Shown one piece after another: positions 52,702 to 60,975 of a DNA stretch of 64,000 nucleotides. Below the pieces are notes generated by a model, which saw only the letters and a program-made list of their open reading frames with translations, was not told the origin of the DNA and did no database searches. A program made the translations under genes and the position numbers. The stretch's first letter is position 1. Every line of letters begins with the position of its first letter. Source of the stretch: CALJDF01 sp038121105 (GTDB lineage Bacteria; Pseudomonadota; Alphaproteobacteria; SHVP01); the NCBI GenBank assembly GCA_038121105.1, contig JAYONB010000005.1, positions 124,001 to 188,000 on the forward strand. The letters run 5' to 3'.

Positions 52702-54123
52702 CTAGGCTTTGGGGATCCGCGCGACCCGCAGAATGTTGGTCGCCCCCGGGGTGCCAAACGGCACGCCTGCGGTGACCACGAGTTGATCGTCGGGCCCAGC
52801 GATGCCGTCCTGGACCGCAAGCCGGCACGCTCGTTCCACCATATCGCCGAAATCTCGGGTATCGCGCGTGTGGACGCTATGCGCGCCCCACAACAGCGCA
52901 AGCCGTCGGGCCGTGCCTCGACGCGTTGTCAGGACAATGACCGGGACTGTGGGGCGTTGTCGCGCGGCGCGCAACGTAGTCGAACCTGTAGTTGTGTAGG
53001 TCACGATCGCCGCCGCGCCGATGGTTTCGGCAACTTGTTTGGCCGCCGCGCTTATGGCGTCGGCCGTCGTGTTTTCGACTTCGGGGTGCCATGACGAACG
53101 GATAACGACATAAGTCGGTTCGGTCTCGGTTTGGCGGATGATCCGGTCCATCATTGCGACGGCTTCGCGTGGATGCGCGCCGACTGCGGATTCTGCCGAC
53201 AGCATGACGGCATCCGCACCGTCGTAGACCGCCGTTGCGACATCGGAGACCTCGGCGCGGGTTGGCGTGGCCGATTCGATCATCGATTCGAGCATTTGCG
53301 TAGCCACGACAACCGGCTTTCCTTGGTCGCGGGCGGTCGCGACGATCTTCTTTTGGAGGCCGGGGACCAGTTCAAGCGGCAGTTCCACGCCAAGGTCGCC
53401 GCGGGCCACCATGATCCCGTCAGACAGGTTGGTGATTTCGTCGAGCCAATTGATGGCCGACGGCTTTTCGATCTTGGCCATGAGCCCGGCCCGACCGGCG
53501 ATGATCTTGTGGGCGTCCGCGACATCGTCCGGTGTTTGAACGAAAGATAGCGCGACCCAATCCACCGCGGACGACATCGCAAAGTCGAGATCGCGCCGGT
53601 CCTTGTCCGTCATTGCGCGGATCGGCAGCACGGTGCCTGGGACGTTGACGCCCTTGGCGGCACTCAACTCTCCGCCCGATTGCACTTCGCAAACCATGTA
53701 GTCGGCGCCGACCGTTTGCGTGATCAGTCGAACCCGCCCGTCGTTCAAGAGAATCTCGGCACCCTCGGCGATCGCACCGAATAGTTCGGGATGGGGCAAC
53801 TGGACGCGATCCGCATTCCCCGGTGTGGGGTCGCTATCGAGCCGAAACGTCTGGCCGGTTTCGACAGTGACGTCGGCCTCGGCGAAGCTGCCGATCCGAA
53901 TCTTTGGCCCCTGCAGGTCGACGAGAATCGCGATCGGTCGTCCAAGTTCGTGCTCGATCTCGCGGATCAACGCGATCAGCTTTGCGTGATCGTCCTTCTT
54001 GCCGTGGCTCATGTTCAGCCGAATCGCATCGACGCCGCCGACGATAATTGCCTCGATAATCTCTTTGGAAGAGGTTGCGGGCCCCAGCGTGGCTAGAATT
54101 TTGGTGTTTCGACCGCGGAACAT
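52702..54123 (-). CDS. pyk: Pyruvate kinase
   Basis: The 473-residue enzyme converts PEP and ADP to pyruvate and ATP. It shows RGRNTKILATLGPATSS, RLNMSHGKKDDH, the VDLQGPKIRIG loop, the active-site KIEKPSAINWLDEI (Lys and Glu), MVARGDLGVELPLE and ATQMLESM; TRAEVSDVATAVYDGADA is also typical. Length is normal for the bacterial form. It starts at ATG 54121-54123 and is divergent from the TPR gene. Confidence 0.97.
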   Translation of the reverse strand: MFRGRNTKILATLGPATSSKEIIEAIIVGGVDAIRLNMSHGKKDDHAKLIALIREIEHELGRPIAILVDLQGPKIRIGSFAEADVTVETGQTFRLDSDPTPGNADRVQLPHPELFGAIAEGAEILLNDGRVRLITQTVGADYMVCEVQSGGELSAAKGVNVPGTVLPIRAMTDKDRRDLDFAMSSAVDWVALSFVQTPDDVADAHKIIAGRAGLMAKIEKPSAINWLDEITNLSDGIMVARGDLGVELPLELVPGLQKKIVATARDQGKPVVVATQMLESMIESATPTRAEVSDVATAVYDGADAVMLSAESAVGAHPREAVAMMDRIIRQTETEPTYVVIRSSWHPEVENTTADAISAAAKQVAETIGAAAIVTYTTTGSTTLRAARQRPTVPVIVLTTRRGTARRLALLWGAHSVHTRDTRDFGDMVERACRLAVQDGIAGPDDQLVVTAGVPFGTPGATNILRVARIPKA

Positions 54124-54180
54124 GGTGCCATCCTAGCCGGGTCCGCATTGGGACGACAGCGAACCCCGAAACAGTTTGGT

Positions 54181-54195
54181 CCCACTTGCAGTGGG
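54181..54195. promoter_or_regulatory. Inverted repeat before the TPR gene
   Basis: CCCACT (54181-54186) and AGTGGG (54190-54195) are perfect 6-bp arms around TGC, 15 bases before the TPR gene start and 58 bases before the pyk start. It could be an operator in the divergent control region or a leader hairpin near the ribosome-binding site. Confidence 0.35.
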
Positions 54196-54210
54196 TCATA
54201 TCCTGAGCGC

Positions 54211-54759
54211 ATGAAAAGGCTCTGTATTTTGATCCTCGCGAGCATGCTGGTGTTTGGTGCTGCAGCATCGGCGCGTCAGGACGATAGCCGCCTCGATGAA
54301 CTCTTTATGCGGCTGCAAACAACCGCTGATGCCCAAGAGGCGGAATTGATTGAAGGGTTGATCTGGACGCTCTGGTTCCAGTCCGGCGACCCCGACACCG
54401 ATCGCCTCCTCGCGTCGGGCAACGACGCGATGGGGGCAGGTCGATATGACGAGGCACTTGCGCGTTTTTCCCGCGTGATTGAGCGGGACCCGACGTTTGC
54501 AGAAGGATGGAACCGGCGCGCGACGCTCCACTATCTTATGGGTAACTTCGATGCGTCGGTCCGCGACATCCAGGAGACCTTGGCGCGCGAGCCACGCCAC
54601 TTTGGCGCGTTGTCGGGTTTGGGCCTCATCAATACCGCCCTAGAGCGATGGGACAGCGCCGTGAAGGCTTACGAGGAAGCGCTGCGCGTCAACCCGTTTC
54701 TATCAGGTGCAGGGTCGAATATCGAAGATCTTAGAAAGAAACTGGAACAGGACATCTAA
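54211..54759 (+). CDS. Secreted TPR-repeat protein
   Basis: The 182-residue protein has a signal peptide (MKRLCILILASMLVFGAAASA) and then helical repeats. At least two clear TPR units are visible (about residues 72-150, with ALARFSRVIERDPTFAEGWNRRATLHYLMGNFD and VKAYEEALRVNPFLSGAGSN), the typical protein-binding solenoid. It is exported. The ATG at 54211 is chosen to give an intact signal peptide. The acyl-CoA dehydrogenase gene starts 2 bases after its stop, so they share a transcript, though no functional link is obvious. Confidence 0.85.
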   Translation: MKRLCILILASMLVFGAAASARQDDSRLDELFMRLQTTADAQEAELIEGLIWTLWFQSGDPDTDRLLASGNDAMGAGRYDEALARFSRVIERDPTFAEGWNRRATLHYLMGNFDASVRDIQETLAREPRHFGALSGLGLINTALERWDSAVKAYEEALRVNPFLSGAGSNIEDLRKKLEQDI

Positions 54760-54761
54760 CC

Positions 54762-55985
54762 ATGTCGCTCGCGTCGCAAGAGCCCTCTGAATCTCCCGCC
54801 GCAATATCGGCGCCGAATTTCGACCTCAGCGAAGAGCATCGACAATTGCTCGATGAGATCACCCGAAACGCACGGGCCCGGTTTGGATCGGATGTCATGC
54901 AGCGGGACCTCGAGGGACGATGGCCCGAAGACGGTTTTGCTCAGCTGGCCGAAATGGGTGTGTTGGGGGCGAGCGTCCCGACGCAATATGGCGGGGCGGG
55001 ACTAGATCTCTTTTCGGCCGGGTTGGTCGGTCAAGCCATCGGTCGCGTTGATCCGTCGGTGTCCACGTCGTGGCAAAGCCACGACAATTTGTGCGTCAAC
55101 AACCTCTACCAAAACGGCAACGAGTTTCAGCGCCGCAAATATCTGCCCGGTTTGACCGATGGCTCGATGGTTGGCGCGATCGGCATGACCGAACCGAACG
55201 CAGGCTCGGATGCATTGGGCGGCATGGCGACCACGGCCGTGCGCGACGGGGACGCCTACGTTCTGAACGGCAGCAAGACGTTCATCACCAACGGACCGAT
55301 TGCCGACATCGCGCTGGTCTACGCCAAGACCGCGCCGGAATTGGGAAAAAAGGGTATCTCGGCCTTTATCGTGGAGCGTGCCTTCGATGGGTTTTCGTCT
55401 AGCCCGCCGTTCGACAAAATGGGCATCCGGGCGAGTCCGACCGGTGCGCTCTATTTCGACGACTGTCGGGTCCCGGTAGAGAATTTGGTCGGCGAGGAAA
55501 ACCAGGGGATCGCCGTCATGATGTCGGGCCTGGATATCGAACGGGCGTTCTGCTCGATGATGGTTCTAGGCATGTCGGAACGCGCCGTCGACCTATCAGT
55601 GGAGTACGCGGGCTCGCGCCAGCAGTTCGGGCAACCGATCGGCAATTTCCAAATGGTTCAATCAAAGCTTGCCGAGATGTATGTCGCGCTCGAAACGATG
55701 CGCGGGCTGGTCTATCGCGCGCTGGCGATGGCCAATTCAGTCGGGGCGGGCGAGGGTGGCCGGGGCGAGATTCACAAACTCTCGGCGGCGGCCTTCATGT
55801 ATGCGGGCGAAGCCTGCATGCGGATTTGCGACGAAGCCGTGCAAATCCATGGCGGCAACGGTTTCATGCGCGAGACCGAGGTGAACCAGCTTTACCGGTC
55901 CGCGAAAATTCAGGAGATCGGAGGAGGCACCAAAGAAATTCGCCGCCTCATTATTGCGCGCGAGATGCTGGCCGCTCGGAGTTGA
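54762..55985 (+). CDS. Acyl-CoA dehydrogenase (isovaleryl-CoA dehydrogenase-like)
   Basis: The 407-residue FAD enzyme has GMTEPNAGSDALGGMATTA, SRQQFGQPIGNFQMVQSKLAEM, and HGGNGFMRETEVNQLYRSAKI. The usual C-terminal catalytic Glu position (EGT in medium- and short-chain enzymes) reads GGGT here. As in isovaleryl- and long-chain acyl-CoA dehydrogenases, a Glu is found in SGLDIERA (E260), the alternative catalytic base. This suggests a branched- or long-chain substrate. The end overlaps the convergent MFS gene by 35 bases. Confidence 0.9.
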   Translation: MSLASQEPSESPAAISAPNFDLSEEHRQLLDEITRNARARFGSDVMQRDLEGRWPEDGFAQLAEMGVLGASVPTQYGGAGLDLFSAGLVGQAIGRVDPSVSTSWQSHDNLCVNNLYQNGNEFQRRKYLPGLTDGSMVGAIGMTEPNAGSDALGGMATTAVRDGDAYVLNGSKTFITNGPIADIALVYAKTAPELGKKGISAFIVERAFDGFSSSPPFDKMGIRASPTGALYFDDCRVPVENLVGEENQGIAVMMSGLDIERAFCSMMVLGMSERAVDLSVEYAGSRQQFGQPIGNFQMVQSKLAEMYVALETMRGLVYRALAMANSVGAGEGGRGEIHKLSAAAFMYAGEACMRICDEAVQIHGGNGFMRETEVNQLYRSAKIQEIGGGTKEIRRLIIAREMLAARS

Positions 55986-57231
55986 TCTCAAGCGGTCGAC
56001 ATCTAGTTTCTCTGAGCGAAAGCGCTGCGAGGAACCCGAGGACCATGAGCACCGGAAAAATCATGAAAGCCTGTCGATAGGCGGTCTCGCCGTAAATCCG
56101 CGCACCCTCGACGAGAGTCCCGTCCCACCCCAAGTCCAATAGCCAACCAACAAGCGGAAGCGAAGCTGCCGACGCGGCCATGCCCGCCATGTTGATCAGC
56201 CCCATCGCGACGCCGGTTGCGGTCGGCGAATTGCTTTCCTTCGTCACCGCGAAGTTGATGATGACCGCACCGCTCGCAATGCCTTGGATGAAGAGCAGGA
56301 CCTGCAGTCCCAGAAGGGGAACCGGCAACATCAGAGTCACAAGCCATGTAATGGCCAACAGTCCAGCACCGATCGCCATGACCGGCTTGCGGCGCTGGAT
56401 TCGGTCTGACAACCAACCGGCGACCGGGCCTCCCAGACCCCAACCGACCAGCACCAGCGAAATCGTCGCCCCGGCGGTGGTCTTGCTCACGCCATAGACC
56501 TCTTGGACAAACGGAACGCCGAACAGTCCCGCAAAGGCGGCCATCGGCGTCACCAAGGATCCGGTAAAGAGTGCGACCTTCCAGGTCTGGGCGCTGCGCA
56601 ATACTGAGGCGAGCCCGCGCAGCACCGAGTCTGCAGTTCGCGGTTCGCTATGCATGGGTTTGTCCCGGACGAACGGCACCATCAACACCACGATCAGCGC
56701 CATCAGAAGGCCCGACCAGAGCATTGCAGAGCGCCATCCTGCCGCGTCGATAAGGGCGGCCAATGGCGCCTGCCCAAGTACGGCGCCGACGAGACCGATA
56801 AGGAGGGAAAGACCGGTCACGGCCGCAAAGCGGTTGGCCGGCAGCCACATGACCGCAAGCGCGAGGGTGCCGACCCAAGCCACGCCCGCCCCGGCGCCGA
56901 CCAAAAGGCGACCCGTTGCCGCGAGGCCCAGGGTGGGTGCGAGCGCGAACAAGAGACTGCCGACGGCGCACAGTGCGCCCGATGCCAGAAGGACGCGCCG
57001 GACGCCAAAACGGTCGATCATCATCCCGATCGGTATCTGTAGCAGCGCGTAGGGATAGAAGTAGTAAGCCGAGAGGTTGCCCAAGCCCGCGGCGTTGGCA
57101 TCGAAGGCCCGCATCAATTCGCTGGTCATGACGCTCGGCGCCACGCGTTGAAAATAGGCGTAGCCGTAGAACGCGGCGGCCAGGCCCCAAATCAACCAGG
57201 GCAGTGGCGTGTGTGTCAGCCGGTTGCTCAT
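55951..57231 (-). CDS. Major facilitator superfamily transporter
   Basis: The 426-residue protein has about 12 membrane helices. Typical MFS loop motifs include IDRFGVRRVLLASG between helices 2 and 3 and SDRIQRRKPVMAIG at the matching place in the second half. It starts at ATG 57229-57231, overlapping the EamA gene stop by 4 bases. An open frame continues upstream but is only a shadow of that gene. The substrate is not predictable. Confidence 0.9.
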   Translation of the reverse strand: MSNRLTHTPLPWLIWGLAAAFYGYAYFQRVAPSVMTSELMRAFDANAAGLGNLSAYYFYPYALLQIPIGMMIDRFGVRRVLLASGALCAVGSLLFALAPTLGLAATGRLLVGAGAGVAWVGTLALAVMWLPANRFAAVTGLSLLIGLVGAVLGQAPLAALIDAAGWRSAMLWSGLLMALIVVLMVPFVRDKPMHSEPRTADSVLRGLASVLRSAQTWKVALFTGSLVTPMAAFAGLFGVPFVQEVYGVSKTTAGATISLVLVGWGLGGPVAGWLSDRIQRRKPVMAIGAGLLAITWLVTLMLPVPLLGLQVLLFIQGIASGAVIINFAVTKESNSPTATGVAMGLINMAGMAASAASLPLVGWLLDLGWDGTLVEGARIYGETAYRQAFMIFPVLMVLGFLAALSLRETRCRPLEINSERPASRAQ

Positions 57232-58139
57232 GGCGTTGCTCCGGCGCGCTCCCACCGCTCGCGGGCAAGGAGGATTCCGGCCAATACCGCAATGCCGCCG
57301 ATCGCTTGCTGCGCGCGTAATCCCTCGTTCAAAAGCAACCAGGCAAGCAGCGTCGCTGCCACGGGCTGCACCAACAGCGTTAGCGACGAAAACGACGCCG
57401 CAAGGTGCGCGAGTGCAAACGCGATCAGGCTCTGACCAACCGTATGGGAGACGACCGCAAGGCCAACGAGGATGAGCCAACCGGCCAGGGTCGTGGCAAT
57501 CAAGGACTCGCCCGAGGCGAGGGCGACGACGAGAAGGATGGGCGTTGCCACCAAGCCGGACCACATCATGATGTCGAGGGTGCCGACTGACCGGCGCAGC
57601 ATCTTCACACAAATGAGATACCCGGCGTAAACGACGGCGGTCAGTAGTCCGAGGGCGTCACCCAACACACTTCCATGCCCGCCGAAGCTTGCGCCCACGA
57701 CCAAAGCCGTCCCGACGATGGCCACGACGAGGCCGATGATGAAGCGTCGTCCGAATGTCTCTCCAAGAAGGCCCCATGCCGCTAGCGCAACGAAGATCGG
57801 CGCCGCGTTGGCAAACAACGTGGCGTTAGCGACCGTCGTCAGCCGGATCGACCAATGCCAGACCGCTAGGTCACCGGCAAAAAAGGCTCCCGCAAGACCT
57901 AGCAGGACATAGGTTCGGGTGGTTTTAGCGCGCTCGTTCGATCGCTTGCCGCCACTGGGCCACACCAAGAAAGCGCCGACGAAGAAGGGAAGGGAGAGCA
58001 GCATCCGGTGGAACGCGGTGGCCGCGGGGCCGACTTCACTGATCTTGACGAAGATCGGGGCAAAGGCGATCGCCATCGCCCCGACTAGAAGAGCCGCCAG
58101 CCCCAGCCCGGGGCGTATCGACGCCAAATCGTTGTTCAT
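57228..58139 (-). CDS. EamA/DMT-family transporter
   Basis: The 303-residue protein has ten hydrophobic helices in two EamA halves; the first opens LAALLVGAMAIAFAPIFVKISEVGPAATAFHRM and the second includes MMWSGLVATPILLVVALASG. DMT proteins export or exchange small metabolites. The ATG at 58137-58139 is preferred over a longer frame with a basic N-terminal tail. The MFS gene overlaps its stop, so the two transporters are co-expressed. Confidence 0.9.
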   Translation of the reverse strand: MNNDLASIRPGLGLAALLVGAMAIAFAPIFVKISEVGPAATAFHRMLLSLPFFVGAFLVWPSGGKRSNERAKTTRTYVLLGLAGAFFAGDLAVWHWSIRLTTVANATLFANAAPIFVALAAWGLLGETFGRRFIIGLVVAIVGTALVVGASFGGHGSVLGDALGLLTAVVYAGYLICVKMLRRSVGTLDIMMWSGLVATPILLVVALASGESLIATTLAGWLILVGLAVVSHTVGQSLIAFALAHLAASFSSLTLLVQPVAATLLAWLLLNEGLRAQQAIGGIAVLAGILLARERWERAGATP

Positions 58140-58198
58140 TCCCGGCTCGCGCCCCAAACATGGTCGATCAACAGCAACCGCCCCGGTATAACTGCGCG

Positions 58199-58987
58199 AT
58201 GGATCAGGTTTCCGCAAGCGCAACCGCAGCCGCATTCGAAGTGGTCAATCCCGGTGGTGCCGCGCGGGCGGTGTTGACGTGTGATCACGCCGGGAATCAG
58301 GTCCCCGCTGCCTTCGACAGCCTGGGTCTCTCGCCCGATAGGTTGGATGAGCATATAGCATGGGATATCGGGGGCGCCGAACTTACCCTTGGGCTTGCAG
58401 CCCAGCTCGATGCGCCGGCGGTCTTGGCAACGCAATCCCGGCTCTTGATCGACCCTAACCGCAAGCTTGGGAGCGCGGATTCGATTTTGCGAGTCAGCGA
58501 CGGTGTGGAAATCCCGGGCAATCAAAACGTGACACCCGACGAAGCAAATATGCGCGCGGCGCTGTCCTTTTGGCCCTATCACCACGAGGTGGAAAAGGCG
58601 CTACACCTATCCGAGCACAAGAAAGGCTTGGTTGCCTATCTCGCGGTCCACACCTTCACGCCGACAATGGCCGGTGCGCCGCGGCCATGGGACATTGGCG
58701 TGCTGTACGGCAGCGACGATCGCATGGCCCGACCGCTGCTCGCCGCCCTCAGGCAGGTGGGCGGCATTTGTGTTGGCGATAACGAACCCTATTCGGCGGC
58801 GCACCCGCCTGGTTATGGGATTGAAGCATATGGCACGTCGGCGGGCCGGCCCCACGTCATGGTGGAGGTGCGGCAAGATCTGCTAACAACAGCTGAAGGC
58901 GTCGCGCGCTGGACCGAAATCTTGACCTCCGCCTTGGCCGCTATTCTGAGCGACGAATCCCTTTTCCGTTTGCAGTTCTTTCGATGA
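58199..58987 (+). CDS. N-formylglutamate amidohydrolase-family protein (second copy)
   Basis: This 262-residue protein is in the same family as the one at 49164 but is distant from it: AVLTCDHAGNQVPAAFDSLG, HIAWDIGGAEL, RLLIDPNRKLGS, HTFTPTMAGAPRPWDIGV and VMVEVRQDLL. The family DxHxHS/CHSMP motif of the first copy is absent. The start could be the ATG at 58160 or at 58199. Its stop overlaps the ATG of the YbdK-type ligase gene (58984), a recurrent pairing that suggests a joint role with gamma-glutamyl or other amide compounds; this is inference. Confidence 0.8.
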   Translation: MDQVSASATAAAFEVVNPGGAARAVLTCDHAGNQVPAAFDSLGLSPDRLDEHIAWDIGGAELTLGLAAQLDAPAVLATQSRLLIDPNRKLGSADSILRVSDGVEIPGNQNVTPDEANMRAALSFWPYHHEVEKALHLSEHKKGLVAYLAVHTFTPTMAGAPRPWDIGVLYGSDDRMARPLLAALRQVGGICVGDNEPYSAAHPPGYGIEAYGTSAGRPHVMVEVRQDLLTTAEGVARWTEILTSALAAILSDESLFRLQFFR

Positions 58988-60117
58988 TCAAAGATCCGCC
59001 ACTGACGATCGGGATCGAAGAAGAGTATCTGCTTGTCGATACTGAGACGCGCAATCTTGCGACCGATCCGCCGCCTGAAATGATGGCGATTCTCGAAAAA
59101 CGCATTGCCGGTCGTGTCGCACCGGAGTTTCTGAAGGCGCAAGTCGAGGTTGAGACCGGCGTACACCAGACGATTGCGTCGGCGCGCGATGAGTTGACGG
59201 GTCTGCGCCAGGCGATTGCGGAAGCTGCCTCGCAATTCGGTCTAGCGCCGGTTGCGGCAGGTTCGCATCCTTTTGCTCTGTGGGGCGAACAAGAGCATGT
59301 CGACAAAGATCGCTACAACGCCCTTGCCCGGGATCTCCAAGCCGTGGCGCGGCGTCTCCTCATTTGCGGGATGCACGTTCATATCGGCATCGATGACGAC
59401 GACCTGCGAATCGATCTGATGAACCAAGCGGCCTATTTCCTGCCGCACCTCTTGGCGCTCAGTACGTCCTCGCCGTTCTGGCAAGGTGAGGAAACGGGCC
59501 TGATGTCCTACCGCACCAGCGTCTTCGATGGTTTGCCGCGAACCGGGTTGCCCGAGCAGTTTTCGAGCTATAGCGAATACCGCCGATTGGTCGAAGCCAT
59601 GGTCGGGGCCGGCGTCGTCGAAGATGCCACGCGCATCTGGTGGGATTTGAGACCCAGTGCGCGCTTCCCAACCTTGGAAATGCGATCGACGGACGTGTGC
59701 ACGTCTTTGGACGATGCAGTGGCCATTGCCGCGCTGTTCCAGTGCCTCATCAGCATGTTGGTCCGACTCCGGAAGGATAACCAACGCTGGCGCGTCTACC
59801 CCGTTAGCTTGGTCAACGAAAACAGATGGTTGGCGCAGCGCTACGGCATCACCAAAGGGCTAGTGGATCTGGGCAAAGGCGCGATCGTTCCCTATATCGA
59901 TTTGTTGAACGAAATTCTGGACCTCGTGGCGGAAGACGCCGATCGATTGGGATGTGCCAAGGAAATTGCCCATGCCCGCGCGATCGTCGAGCGTGGCACC
60001 AGTGCGACATGGCAAATCGAGGCCTTTCGGACCGCCAAGGACAATGGTGCGGACGACGACAAAGCGCTGAACGCCGTCGTCGACATGCTGATCGAACGAA
60101 CAGCCGTCGCGCCTTGA
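58984..60117 (+). CDS. YbdK-type carboxylate-amine ligase (GCS2 family)
   Basis: The 377-residue ATP-grasp-like enzyme of the glutamate-cysteine ligase 2 family has LTIGIEEEYLLVDTETRNL, VEVETGVHQT, GSHPFALW, the metal/substrate motif GMHVHIGIDDDD, and MRSTDVCTSLDDAVAIA. YbdK makes gamma-glutamylcysteine weakly in E. coli; the true substrates of most members are unknown. It overlaps the upstream gene by 4 bases and is followed by DUF1244 after 27 bases. Confidence 0.9.
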   Translation: MIKDPPLTIGIEEEYLLVDTETRNLATDPPPEMMAILEKRIAGRVAPEFLKAQVEVETGVHQTIASARDELTGLRQAIAEAASQFGLAPVAAGSHPFALWGEQEHVDKDRYNALARDLQAVARRLLICGMHVHIGIDDDDLRIDLMNQAAYFLPHLLALSTSSPFWQGEETGLMSYRTSVFDGLPRTGLPEQFSSYSEYRRLVEAMVGAGVVEDATRIWWDLRPSARFPTLEMRSTDVCTSLDDAVAIAALFQCLISMLVRLRKDNQRWRVYPVSLVNENRWLAQRYGITKGLVDLGKGAIVPYIDLLNEILDLVAEDADRLGCAKEIAHARAIVERGTSATWQIEAFRTAKDNGADDDKALNAVVDMLIERTAVAP

Positions 60118-60144
60118 TGAAATCGTTTAGGAAGGAGAAGCCAG

Positions 60145-60459
60145 ATGGCAAGCACGGACAAAACAACTGAGATCGAGGCCGCCGCATTCCGTCGGTTACT
60201 TCAGCACCTGCGCGATCATCCTGAGGTGCAGAACATCGAGCTGATGGGCCTCGCAGATTTTTGCCGGAATTGCCTGGCCAAATGGTATGTCGCTGCGGCG
60301 GAAGAGCAGGGTACGTCGATCGACTATGACGGTGCGCGCGAGATCGTCTACGGCATGCCCTACAGCGAGTGGAAGGCCAAGCACCAAACCGAAGCGACGC
60401 CTGAGCAACTCGCAAAATTCGAAGCCCATAAGGCCGCCGAGGAAGCGTCGGGCTCTTAA
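60145..60459 (+). CDS. DUF1244 family protein
   Basis: The 104-residue protein matches DUF1244: FRRLLQHLRDHPEVQNIELM, the conserved GLADFCRNCLAKWYVAAAEEQG (C-x2-C) and IVYGMPYSEWKAKHQTEATPEQ. The family is a small helical fold found in proteobacteria, function unknown. GGAAGGAG lies 9 bases before the ATG. It sits between the YbdK-type ligase and gapR on the same strand. Confidence 0.92.
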   Translation: MASTDKTTEIEAAAFRRLLQHLRDHPEVQNIELMGLADFCRNCLAKWYVAAAEEQGTSIDYDGAREIVYGMPYSEWKAKHQTEATPEQLAKFEAHKAAEEASGS

Positions 60460-60497
60460 CGACACCCTAGAAGCATGAGCAAGAGAGAACGTAAAGA

Positions 60498-60740
60498 ATG
60501 TCAGATTCAACAGTTGCAGCCGACCAATTGCGCTCGTTCGTGGAACGCATCGAGCGGTTAGAGGAAGAAAAAGCGGCGCTATCGTCGGACGTCCGCGAGG
60601 TCTATGCAGAGCTCAAGGCAACCGGTTTCGACCCCAAGACCGTTCGGCAGATCGTGCGGCTGCGAAAGCTGGATACGAACGAGCTCCAAGAGCAAGAAGC
60701 GCTTCTCGATACCTACAAGTCGGCGCTCGGGATGGCGTAG
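60498..60740 (+). CDS. gapR: GapR nucleoid-associated protein (DUF2312)
   Basis: The 80-residue protein matches GapR: ADQLRSFVERIERLEEEKAALSSDVREVYAELKATGFDPKTVRQIVRLRK, a long amphipathic coiled coil with a basic C-terminal part. GapR binds overtwisted DNA ahead of replication and transcription forks and is essential in Caulobacter. AAAGA-rich sequence lies just before the ATG, and the small membrane protein gene starts 8 bases after the stop. Confidence 0.93.
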   Translation: MSDSTVAADQLRSFVERIERLEEEKAALSSDVREVYAELKATGFDPKTVRQIVRLRKLDTNELQEQEALLDTYKSALGMA

Positions 60741-60748
60741 ACGCAGCC

Positions 60749-60964
60749 GTGCGTCTCTTCGTCTTCTTTCTTTGCGTAGGCGTTGCGATGGTCGCGGCCA
60801 TTGTATTGGCGGTTCTCTACACGACCCGCGTCGGCGACGTTGACGTAAGCCTAGCCGGGATCATCGCGATGATCGTCGGCATCGCGGTGACCTTTCTTGT
60901 TGGCGGTGGCCTTATGTTTCTCGTTTTCCTAAGTGGACGACGCGATCAAGGCGGGGATACCTAG
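60749..60964 (+). CDS. Small two-helix membrane protein
   Basis: The 71-residue protein starts at GTG 60749. It has two hydrophobic helices (about residues 2-25 and 36-63; VFFLCVGVAMVAAIVLAVLY and IIAMIVGIAVTFLVGGGLMFLVF) with a short loop and an acidic C-terminal tail. I recognise no family. Close spacing to gapR (8 bases) suggests co-transcription. It is short enough to be treated with some caution. Confidence 0.6.
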   Translation: MRLFVFFLCVGVAMVAAIVLAVLYTTRVGDVDVSLAGIIAMIVGIAVTFLVGGGLMFLVFLSGRRDQGGDT

Positions 60965-60975
60965 CGGGCGACCGC

